Positions 1 to 12,700 of a stretch of DNA of 64,000 nucleotides are shown here, one piece after another. The notes under the pieces are model-generated. The model was not told the DNA's origin. It made no database searches and worked only from the letters and a program-made list of their open reading frames with translations. Location of the stretch: assembly GCF_949628215.1 (NCBI RefSeq), contig NC_134280.1, positions 54,276,621-54,340,620 of the forward strand, given 5' to 3'. The stretch is from Phalacrocorax aristotelis. Its lineage: Eukaryota > Chordata > Aves > Suliformes > Phalacrocoracidae. The translations under genes were made by a program, and so were the position numbers. Numbering within the stretch: position 1 is the first letter of the stretch; each line of letters starts with the position of its first letter.

Positions 1-644
1 ACAGTAGAATCTAAGATTCCTATGTCGGGCTTTCTGCTCTGAAACAATCTGCTGTGGCCATTTTTTTCCTCAGCCTTTAAGATGACGTTAACAAAATACT
101 GCAGGAGATGTCAGCTCTCCCACCTATTGCACTTCTGACAGAACAGGCAATATGTCCCTCTGGTTTGTGGTAACTAAATAAACCTTCACTGATCTGAACG
201 ACTGCATATGGCATGGTATTTCACCTGTAACAGACAAATCTGTCCTTGATTGTTATCATCACATAATTTCTTAGTGGCTGAAGACTGTTAAGTAGTCAGT
301 CTAAATGCTGAGGTTGGCCAGGCTCTCTTGAGCAGCTAAGACTCTATCTCAAGCTTGTTATCAGTTTATGAACCCATGTTACACCAAGGGGAAGGGACAG
401 AATGCACACATCAAACTTGATCACCAGTTAACTGGCTCTGGTAACATGCACAATGGATTTAAGATTGTTGGAGTGGAAACAAACAGGTGCTAATTTAACA
501 GCTACCTATTCAAATTAAAGAAAATACTTTATCAAGAAGATTGAAATGTGAGGTTTTCAAAAGCTATTAAGGAGCTACACTGTATTCTGGGTATTGAGGC
601 ATGGTATGTACACTTTTAGAACAGAAAACAGTTTGTTCACTTAC
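1..644. other. CARS1 intron (cut by window edge)
   Basis: Follows the last visible CARS1 exon. No sequence resembling the next CysRS exon, no RNA gene and no repeat family was recognised. Confidence 0.7.
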
Positions 645-785
645 ATTGAGTGCTTCCATATCTTTATGAAATTCCCCTTCCCAGAATTTGGGGAGCTTTG
701 AGAATATGGAATTGTCAGTCACCTGACTGCCAAATTTTGCGTCCAACCAGTCAGAAAGCAAATCTTTGGCTTCTTCCAACAGTAT
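645..785 (-). CDS. CARS1: CARS1 coding exon (last one in the window)
   Basis: 141 nt, phase 0 at both ends, encoding 47 residues including [14 protein letters not shown] and [12 protein letters not shown]. Borders TTTATAG and GTAAGT. The next exon expected in the family does not occur at 1-644, so the gene runs off the left edge. Confidence 0.95.
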
Positions 786-3700
786 CTATAAAACAATAAT
801 TGTAAGTGCAACTGATCAAAGACCCCGTTTAAACCCTGCAGAAAGATCTTATTCTAACCAGTGAGGTTTGCGTAAGGAAAAAGACACTTAGCTATGAATA
901 CAGAGTAATCTGTGCTTCTACTGTACTTTTATCATATTGCCTTTTATAATCATGGATGAAACAAACAGAGGAAGGAAGATAAATTGATAAGTGATATCTG
1001 TTTTGATATCAATCACTTAAATAGGCATGTGGAATTTCTGCTGTAAACAGTGGATGGGACCTGCAGTTATATCACAGCATCTGTTCCCCTCATTACTACT
1101 GGATAATCCTAACAAAAGCCTTACTGTGCACATTGCTAAGAAGGGCTTGAAAGACTAATTTGAACATCAGCAAGGACACATTTCAGTCTTATACTAAAAG
1201 ATGACTTTTTTTTTACAATAGGATATAGCCCAGCAGGTGTGACTGCTTAGATTTTAGTTGTTTTTAAAATTCTGTCACGTCAGTATACACTTTTATAAAG
1301 GCACTTGATATTAGAATAGCTGGACTTTTTAACAGATAATTTAAGAGAGAGAGTCTTCTCAAGGTGGGAGCACATACCCTATCCTTTCTACAGTAATTAC
1401 CACAAATAATCTGAAAGCAAGAAAAGGTGAAAGTGGAAACCAATTACTAAAAGACAGTAGTTATATTGACTGACTTGGTTACTGGGACAGTACCAAAGCC
1501 CAATAAAGTGAACAGGATTATTGTCACTAGATGTAATGGTCTTTGGACAAAAATTATCCTGAGCATAATTTTTTGGGATGTTTTTTCTTCTCTGACCGGA
1601 GATGGAAACACTTGTGTAGAAAACTGCCACCAGTCCTAGAATGTCATAAATGCATGTTCAGCAATTTATACTGAAACTAATTCATCAAGACAAAAAAGTC
1701 AAACAGAAAGTCTAAATATATGCAAGATAAAAATCCCCACTGGAAAGTTAAAAATAACTGAGTAATTATTACAGTGGGAGAGGAAAAAAAGACTGATAAA
1801 AACAGCATCCAAACACTACATAGTTGAATTCAAGCATCAATTTTCCTATATTGAATGTAAAGTACTAAAAAGTCCTCAGGCCCACCATTCGTCTTTATAT
1901 AAATAAAAACTTCCATAAAGTTTCAGGGAATTACTACATGCTAAATACTGTTTTTAAAAACCGTAACAAATACAATTTAAAATTTAAATACAATTTAAAA
2001 AGGAGCGCAAACTGACCTCATGACATCTGTTGATCTCTTCTGCAGGGAGTTTTGCTTGCACAGCTTCTTGTAGAGGGTCAAAAGCAGACTTCACTGCATT
2101 TTGAATTCTTTCCAACATTTGCTTTTTATCTGGGTCTGTTGTCTCACTTAATTTAACTGAAAAGAGCTACAATGAAAAAAAAAATTTAGAAAGCAACTTG
2201 CAGTACAGTAGCACTATGTTCCATATACAATATACTATCTTAGCCACATAGTACCCTGCTAGTGATGAATAATAATACATTATGCCACATAAAAAGCTTT
2301 GATATTAAACTGCTGAAATATACTCCTCATCAGAAATAAAGGTGAAGTGAAAAGATTTTAGTTTACATCTGAATTAAGTTTTTCAGGAAGACTTTAAGAA
2401 TCACTACATCATCATTACTGTTGTTTAGTGATTTTCATTTGCTATGCAGTTGATCACCTGAATTACACAGTTGATTATCACAAATCTGAAAAGGAGAAAC
2501 TGTAATGTGAATCAGAGAGAGCTTAAATGCTATGCTTAGAGAGTATGTCAGGCAATGGTAGTTGGGCAAAATTTCCAGGCCTCCTATTCCCCGGATGGTA
2601 TTCAGTTCATTAGACTGATAATCTCTTTGTGATCTGTAGTTCTAAAAATGACCAGAAAATCACCTTCCCCCACCTTCAGGCCAGCAGACAAAATTTATTA
2701 AATCCTTAAAGCTTTGGAGACTTTTCACCCTTTCCAAGGCCATCAATGGTACAAAAGAGAAATCTCACAAGCTTTAAAAGATTATGAGCATACCATCATT
2801 TAAAAAAATATTTGAAAGAGTTATTTCTAAAATTTGAATTCTAACACACAAACATCCGAATGCTTTTTGACCTTTTTCTCCCAATACCCCAACAACAATA
2901 TACATACTCTCATGAACAAATTCTATAGACATAAAAATCAGGCATGCCTTTTACACGGATAGCTCTTGTCAATTCTAAACCAATGGAAAATCAAAGTGAT
3001 GTGCATTTCCAATGACATTTCTAATTTGTGTGGTTCCAATTCAACAGAACAACTGAAAAAAGCAGAAAGTTTAAGGAGTAGCAAAGTCAGAGGCGTTTTT
3101 TAGATGCTTTGCTGCATTATTGAGTAAGAACCTAAGACACTAGCAGGGATTAAATACCATGCCCACCTCTGAGGCAGTTTTAACATCTTCAAGTAGCTGA
3201 TCTGGTGCTGATTTGTTCTCTCTATACCGTTCAAAAAGGTAATTTTGTCTTGCTCTCTTGATGATCTACAAAGCAGAAACATGAAAATACTTTTGTGAGG
3301 CGACATATAGTTATAGAAAGTGCAAATAAAATCTATTACATACCAAAGGCATTTCGGAATCCCTATAAATTTAACAAGCTACAAGAATTACATGCAGTTA
3401 GTACAAATTAAACACACCATACATAGTTAATCAGCTACCTCAACAGAGTTAATTAGGTACCTCAACAACTGGCAAATAATGTAAGTTATCTTTGTAAAAT
3501 GCTTAGTCTTCGTTATTTATGACAATACTAATTTATATACAAGAATACCACAGGAATGCTACAAAACTGAGAAAAATCAATGACTTTGTGTACAAAATGT
3601 ATGTCTAAGTTAATATGTGTAAGATTTATCTTGCCTTATCAAATGGCAATTACATATGACACTGACTTCCATGCTCAAAGTACAGGATTTTAGATTGCAA

Positions 3701-6700
3701 TTTAAAAAGACCTTACCTTATCATCAATATCTGTAATATTCATACAATAAAAAATGTCATATTTAAAATAATCCCTCAAGATTCTTCTCAGGATATCAAA
3801 TGAGATATATGACCTAAAAACATAAAAGATATAAGGGTAAGGGTGTTTTTAGTGAACACCTCAAGTCTATTTCTACTGTATGCACAAACTACTTTAATCT
3901 CAGAGTCAATTTTACAGCAGTTTTAATTTTCCCTCATCTACTAGTAAGTTTCTAATCATACAATGACATAATATTATAACAGGCTTTTAATTTTAAATGT
4001 CAAGCATTGAGTCTAACAAGACTGTGTTCTAGTAATACACTCACCTAAACAAAGTACCTTTTCTATTAATATTAATTTAATATTAATTAATATTCATATT
4101 CATATTCATATTTTGCTTATAATAGGCACTGTTATTACCTATATCGAAATAAGGAACTGCAGTACCTGGCATGTCCCATGTGAGAAGCATCATAAACTGT
4201 TGGACCACAGCAATACCACAAGACCTTTTTTCCATTCTGAGGCTGAAATATTTCCTTAATTGAAAGGGAAAGTACAGTGATCAGAAGAAATTGAAGACAT
4301 GATCTCAGCACAGTAGCAACATATTTGGAGATTAGAACATGAAAATGTGGATTATAATTAGGAAAAAGAACAGTTATTCCACTCCCAGTTTTACCATAGG
4401 AAAAGATCACCACTAGCTTTATTATGTAAGACAGATAACAGGATGTGGATACTTATATCATCTGTACTCTTGTCAATCAAGATATCAGATTACAAAGATT
4501 TGGACTAGGCAGGGCATTATTCAAGCTGTGTTTCTAAAAAGGAAGATGAGGCTTTCTTTTGCATTGAAAAATGTTAGAGTATAATCATTTCACACATACT
4601 TGGATACTACATCCCATATAAATACATTAGTATTCTTAATATTTCCTCTCTTTCCCGAAGGACCTTCAAATACAACCACGAGAAGTTTTACCAGTCTATA
4701 TTACAATAATATAATTGGTGAGACTTTTTTTTTTTTTACACAGATAACATCTAAAGAAACAAACAGTTTAACGTTTCACATTTCATTCTGTTCACATTGT
4801 GCATACTTACGTGTATTACAGATGAACCCCTGGATATTCTTCATGATGATAACTTGCAACTGGGAACTATATATTATGCAATATGCACATACATACACAC
4901 AATTGTAGTATATGTATATTTATTGTCTATATTATAACACTTGCCAGCAAACACACTTGACTTACACAGCATCTCTGGCACATGCTTGTTAACATTCCAC
5001 AAAATACAACCCAGAAACCTGACTACTGATAGGGTAAGCACTTAAGAAACAAACATTTGATGACTTCTCTATTTGTGTTCCTATGGAAACCTCCACTTTT
5101 CTTCCCTTTAGTCACCTTATTGCGAGTCAGGCTGTTGTAGAGACAGAGCCTAGAATGTTTTGTCCCTTCAGGGGGAGACCAGGGGGGCTGCACACGCTTG
5201 CCTTTACCTAGGGGAAAAAATAGTAAAGAGAACTGAAAAGACACCTTCCACAAACAGATTTGCAGTATAACATTTTCTCCTTACCATATCATTATTTCAA
5301 AAGAAAAAAAAACATATATAATTAGACAAAGCAGCTCCAATCCTAGTAATCCAACTACTTCTGTTAGAGCTTCCTACAAATCCACTAAAACCAAAGTAAA
5401 TTATTTCAGTCTAGTTTATTTTCTACTCTCTGACTTGCCATTCCCACTAACTTTTGATCCAAGTAACAGGAAGGAAGAGGGTATAAAAGTAAGAGCATGC
5501 AATTCAGCTAAGGCATTAACAAGAACTTTGAAATTTAATGAATTATTAATAAAGTGTTATATGGCTGTCCTGGGCTTTCTGCAATGCCACTGATTTTACT
5601 GTGACGGCATATCACAGATCTCATACAGAATTTGCAAAAAAAATCTCCAGAGACCAGGGTTAGTCTCTAGAGCCAATATTGACAGAGTATGTGTACTCAG
5701 GGTGAAAGGGAGGGGAGACCGAAAGGTTTAGAAAGAACCTCAGCTTTCTATCATACATTGTTGCTATGTACACACAGCATTTTTGAACACGCTCATTTAC
5801 CACAAATATGCTCCAATTCAGCAAAAGGCTAAATTTTGCCTTTAAAGAGAATAGGTAAAATCCAGGGTAATATTAGTGATGATATTCTTGCATTTGTTTT
5901 CTTTTAAGTTTTTAAGAAGCAACACAGTTTTTAAACTCGTGGTTTTTTCAAGCAAAAGTATGAGTATGTCATCAGTTGAAGAGTTGCAGTTGGCCATGCA
6001 CAGGGCTGCTTACAGCTGTAATGATGTTAAACTAATTATCGCATTAACTAGGAATGAAAGCAAACCAGGAAATTCAAAAATACAGTAAGATTGCCAGCTT
6101 AATACACACAGCCCTGTCTTTAGGAATTCTCATGGTATGCATTTTAACTGCAATTAAAATATTATATGAATAATTTGTTTTGACAACAAAATTGACTTTC
6201 TGATCCTGTGTATCAGGGTGCTCTTCATTAACTCTGTCTCCCTGATATCTTTGTATGAATATTTTGGCTGAAAACCTTCAAGTAATGTAAACACTCATGA
6301 TATAAAAATTTAATCTCTTCCTCATCCTCCTTTTTTGAATAACTGCCTAAAGAAGAAAAAAAGATACTAATTGTAGTACCCTGTCTCACAAATGGACTCC
6401 ATTTAAACTCCATGTTATAGATACACGAAAATATGTGTTTATTCTAAACATTTAATTGTATGAGGTACCCCTGAACAGAATACCTCAAGTTTAAGAGCAG
6501 TCTATCCATAACACAGACCATATACCAAGGCATGAAGTGGTTTAGTCTTTGATTTACAAAGATTACACTGGCATGCTTAATTGTGGCTAACGTTTCCCTC
6601 AGGGAAGGAAGCCTATGTGGGTTAGTCTAATAAAAGATAAATCTGTAAAGCTTTCTTTACTTACAACCACACTAAACATAAGAAAAAACCCAGATACTGC

Positions 6701-9700
6701 ACCCTAAAGTTCTCAGCTTATGACTTAGGTGTCATGTATATCCGCTACATGGACACCAAGGGCAAAGTAAAAGCTATACTGTTTAGTCTGTTCGAATATG
6801 TCTCTGCCAGCTACAGTCTTCTCCCTGGTTGAACTGACGTTCATTTGCTCTAATCCAGCCCTGCAGCACTCAGACACAGATAAAAAACCACCGATAAAAT
6901 ATCCATGGTCTAAGAAGTGTGTGAGATTCACATGTCATTTTCATAGTGAACACTGCAGAACACCATTTCAGGACTTCTGATACATACATCCAGATCATGA
7001 AGATAACAAGCCATAACCCTTCAGAAAGACAGACTGAACATTATAGATTTAATGGACAGGAAACTGGAAACCTTTTCTGCTATTGCTCCACTCTGATCCA
7101 TGAAAGTCTGCAGACTAGTTGTAGTTAGTGGCATTAAATCTGCTATCAGAGCCAGCCGTAGGGCTGAGATCCCTTCACTGCTGAGAAGAAATCAATAACT
7201 AGCACAAATGCATGCAGGCACACAAACATATACAGAATCTACTCGCAGCAGTCTGATTTTAACTGCTGGTCTGCTAGGAATTGAGAACACATATGATGAG
7301 AGGTTGTGAGAAGATGGCATTGGAGTAATATTAGTCAACAATCATCAGCAAAAATGACAGACATTTTGCATTCATTTGTAGGTATTGCAAGCACTGTACA
7401 ACAGCTCTGTGTTGTTATTAATTATTTCATGACTCCCTGAGCAAGGAACTCACTATAAAGCAATTAAATTAGACTAGCTCATTGGAAAACAACTCAGGAA
7501 GGTGATGCAGCTCCCAAAAATGCCAGCACCCATGCTTACATAATGACCTAGATTAACCAGTTAGTATTTCCTCAAATCATCAGCAATACCTCAATTACCA
7601 GGGTTAAAAAAGAATCCCAAACATTATTTTTGAAATTCTGTGTTAATAACAATCATAAGAGGGGGTATTCAGTTTACTTTATTATGAATTTGTACATTAC
7701 ACAGCAGGTATTTAGTTACTCTTGCAGGGAAAAAAAAGTGGACTGAGCAAATCCTGATATTTTAGAGAACAAGCCAAAACCCACATATTATTTTACAATC
7801 CAGTGGTTAGCTTTTTCAAGAAAATACACATAATAAAATTCTGTACACTGAGGAATTTTAAAATTAAAAAAATGTGGAAACAGAGCTTTAATATTTAAAT
7901 AGGTCAGGATCTATCAATTATGCAGTATGCAAGAAGAATTTCATGACCTTGCATACAAGTTGATACGGTAAATTTTAAAGTTTGCAAGAGAGTATGAAAG
8001 GGAACTTCTAGGAATTCTCAGCTATAAAAACCAATACAATGTCAGCTAGTCTACAACCTGCCCACCAGTTTTGAATTACTCACTTGTTTGAAGTTTACAA
8101 GGCTCATTTTTTTCACTGCTGCCATCATAGATTGCTTCTATGTGTCTGTACCACCGGACAACATGGATATACTGGTCCACAGGTGGCCCCGAAAACTTTC
8201 TGAATACCTCCACATCTGCATGTGAAAATGTGAACCCCTGGATATAACTACGAGTGCTCAGGTACTCGTTCAAAGCCTTCACCCTGGCTTCCTCTTCACT
8301 AATGCTCAGAATAAAACTGTAGCTGGAAGCTGTAAAGAGAGGCACAGGACATTTGGTCAGCATTAAAAGAAGGAGAGCCCATGACCAGAATATAACCTTA
8401 TACTATACACCTCCCACTCTAAATTAGCTCTGGCAACTGACAAGAAATCTGAGAAAAATATAATTAATACAAGCTACTGAATAACTACATATTTCCTATT
8501 AATAGGATTATGTTTATACTGTGACAAGTTTTTTGAGACATCTTTACAAAGAGCAATAAGGACAAAAGCACAGGTCCTTTTCATGAAGAAATACTATCCA
8601 CTTAAAATTGGAGAAAATTCTTCACACACAGTAAACCTAATCTGTCATTCTTTTCCACGCTGCTAAAACACTCATACTGCAAATATTTAACATGATTAAT
8701 TTTATACACTGTGGATCGGCTGTGAATATGTCTCCTGAAGTTCAGCATATCCTTAAATCTTTGCACTGGTGCTCACATCCAAGCTCTCATGCAAGCTCCC
8801 AGCACAGTGCGCAGTTACTCCTACTTCCTCTGAGAACTCAAAACTTAAGCTGTTGCTGTATATTTCCATGCTTCTCCTATACCACCTTCTCTCCTCAGAC
8901 ATACGAATAATTTAAAATTAGTAAGATCTACACAAATGAACAGAAAGGATATTAGGTCATGCTCCTCCCTCACAATTTTTTAATTCCATAATTTACTTGG
9001 CATACAGGCAAAGCAGGTTCAATTATGTTTTATCTTTACAAACGTACAGACAGAGAGGAAGCAGTGGAAGGGTTCTGTGACTTGGTGGGATGCTCACGGT
9101 AACAGCAAGCCCTGTGCAAGTCAGTGGGTACGAAGCACTGTAGAGGTTACGGTATCTGGGCTAGCACTAACATGAGATAAGCCTAGCATTCATATTTTCC
9201 TGCAACAATTCAACATTTGTAACTCCGTTCATGTTCAAAGTACTGTATAATCATTAAGCCGATATCCCGCTTAGGTAGTCAGCCAAAAAAGTAATATAAG
9301 ATGTAGCCAAGGCCATTGTGCAATAAAGTGAGAGAGGCAGTATAAGAACAGCTGTCCCCGCTCCCAAACCCCGACAGAGACCACTACCACAAGAGTCACT
9401 GCTTACACTAGCATGAACATCTTCTGCAAAAGTAGTTACCAAAGCATTGGAGGTGCTCATAGACCAACACTCTTGGAAAGGGAAGGATGAAAGGACATGC
9501 GAAAGCCATGGCTAGGAGAGGATGTGAGGAACTGCAGAACTGAAAAGTTTTTCCAAATACCATCAATATTTCCTATATGGAAATCAACTATTAAAATATT
9601 CTACAGGAAATCAGGATGACAAGGAAAGGGCAGCTAGATACCAAGTATGTTTGTGTTGGACTCTTTTGAGTATAAGTAAGATATAGTGGCACACCAGAAC

Positions 9701-12700
9701 TAATAAAAAAGATCAGTGATTAAAAAAATAATAATAAAAAAATCAAAGGTCACAAAAGATTTTTAAAATTCACACACAAAAGCAAACTCAGATTCATGTA
9801 AAGTCTCAATCCTTCTCAAGGGCTATCCATTAAATTGTTCGGTATAAATAAGGAATAACAAGTAAATAATGGTTCATAACTAGACCTTATGGGCTTGCCT
9901 TACCCAGCTGAATGGGATTCAGCTTTGGCTCACATAGTTAATTTTAGTATAAACTTTTCAGGCTCCTAAATATTTACTTATTTTTATCATCATAGAACTT
10001 CACATGTTTATACACACCAAACAGTTTGAAATAGTTATGTTTATTAACTATGGAAACCTAAGACATGTCTTCCCTGAATGTGAACTTTGTATTCATGAAT
10101 CATATGAGGGAGAAGGCCAAAAAAAAAAAGTATTACAGGAATGATCTGTGTAGAAGTGAAACTATATCTCAAAGAAAAGATCTTTAAAGATCTATTGCAA
10201 GGAAAGCAACATTCAATTTGCTAAGTATTATTAGGGTTATTATGACCATTATTCACATACCAGGCTGCTAATGGGAAGCAAGTCAGTGTATCTGAAACAA
10301 TGTAAGTGCTTTCCAACCACATCTGTAAACCAATCTAAAAGGAAAATTGCACGAACTTACACACAAATACGACAAAGATGCCAGAACTCACACAAGCTAA
10401 TTTTGGTAAGGAGAGATGGCAAATACTGCCTGTGAATGCCAGTACCAGCTCAGCCCTGATAAGCTGAGCAGCCAAAACTACCTTGAACAATCTCGGCACA
10501 CACATTAATACTTGAAATTATAAAGTTTGACATCATGTCTAGTTGCAAGAGCACCAGCAGACCTGAAAGTGTAATACATCAAAGAAACCAGTTAGCCCAG
10601 GGAACCTAACAGGAGGATGTGTTTATGCTGAAACTGAGCACTGACTCAAATTCAGCCCAAACTCACATCCATGACAGCACACCACAGCCAGTGCAGTACA
10701 GCATGAACACACCTGAGCAGCTGTTGAACACAGCAGCGGCTGAGCCACAGCAGTTTTGAGCTCCCAGAAGGTTCATTTCACAAATATGAGCTTCCCACCT
10801 TAGTTTCACGGGCTGTACTGAGCTCCAAACTTCCTTTTCTAGACTGACGGCTACTTTTCAAGCCATGAGAGCTAGCTTAAAGCTAGCACAGGTGTGTTCT
10901 ACTCTCTGCTGCAGTCAGATGCAGAGATAGAAGCAGATTTGCTGTGTTTGAGAGAGGGCTGAGGGCTGAGTGCTATCGCGAAACATCTCTGAGCATCCTA
11001 TTTCAGTACATACAGGACAAAATCATTCTCACTTCCGGCTCCAAACTGGACTGAACTAACGAAACAAAAGCTCTTCTCCTGAAGCATAGGGTGCTCTCCT
11101 GGGAGGCAAAAAGGAACTTGGTAACACTGTCTTTTTGAAGGCAGTATACCAGAGGACCATTTCTTTTAAAGCAAAATAAATAAGTCAAAACAATCTTTAC
11201 ATAAGTCTGTTCTTATTTCATTTATATTACTACTAAAAACAAGAGTAGCAAATCTACAGAATGTTGGTTTTCTGTGATTTATCCTGCACCCCCAGTCCCA
11301 CCCCCTTCCCCCCAGTGCCCCAGTGTCTTGCAATGCTTTTAATTCATCACACACTCCCACTGAAATACTTCCTGGTACCTCCCAAGTGCTTCATCCCCTC
11401 TCCCCATACACTTCAGTATCCCCACTCTCTTGTACAGCTCCAACCCATCTTTGCTCAGTCTGCCAACTGTGTGCAAGAGGCAGCCTACTGTGAAATGTAA
11501 TTAATATCAATGGATTCAAAAAATCTTGAGGGAGAAGGGCCAATGGACACACATAGGTCAGAGCTGCTTTATCCCTGTTGCTTTAGAAAACCAGGCTAAG
11601 AAACAGCCCTTCCCTCTGACCACAATTTTTTCCCGTCCCAAAACAAGAATTTCAGTTGCTACTATTCAGTTGCTTTACAAAGTGTCTTTTGACAACAGAA
11701 ATGTAGGAGTATTACCGAGCTGTTGCACAACATTGAACATTAACTCATGCGAATGGAATCATCCGTACACATCAACTCATACCCCGAGAGCAACTCTGTT
11801 CAGAAAATAAGCACTGAGCACAAGTATGGGAGAGGTAGCAAAATAACCTTGAAAAATCATATGAATTAACATTAATAAAATAACACTCCCCCCACATTAA
11901 GAAGTTATTTCAAAAAAATTTCACTGTAGACATTAATACGGTTCTCATACAATAATTGCCAGTGTACGATCTCTTTGGGCAATCTAATTGTCATACATGC
12001 TTCTTTCCATGCATGGAGCGCTTTGGAGACTACTAAAGGACACTGGGAATTTGCCTGCAAGACCGCAACAACACACAGACTCAAAGGCATAAGATTGCTT
12101 CTCCCTTTTATTTGCACATAAAATACCTTTTGAATCACAGAATCACAGGTTGGAAGGGACCTCAGGGATCATCTAGTCCAAGATGTGTAACCCACACAAT
12201 ATCAAATCTGATGGAAATTTTTCACTTTTATGAAGTTGAAAATTAAAACCTCCATTCCTCGAAGGTGTTGACAGCAAAGTAAATACAGAAAAGCCATAAA
12301 GTAGGCAGTAAGCTAGCTGACACAAAACCAGGGAGTTACTTTGCTTCAGGGAAAAATTAGGTTTCTTGGGCTTCCCTGAACCTGCTAACCTTGTCAGTCA
12401 TAATTAGATGACAACTGAAATGTTCAGGGATTTCTGCAGAGGCATCCTCTGAGAAGAAATCTTAGACATTTCTGAATATTTTAAAATGTCATTTATCTTC
12501 CAGCTTCGCTTTCACAGATTTAAAACAACTCATAAAAGGTAAGGGTAACATGCCTCATTATTAATATGGCTCCAAACTGGCCATTTATCGTTCCGGCTGG
12601 CTACTCTGGTAGCTGTGGAAAGAAGTCGAACTATCTGCTCAGCCAAGACAAATTATCCTTTTACATAAAAATTTCAGAAGAACTGAACCAATGCAACTAT

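Larger units (their letters stand above)
786..4165. other. CARS1 introns between the catalytic exons
   Basis: Covers the introns at 786-2016, 2167-3166, 3266-3716 and 3814-4165, interrupted by the exons listed separately. AT-rich, without recognised repeats except the AT tract at 4064-4113. Confidence 0.65.
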
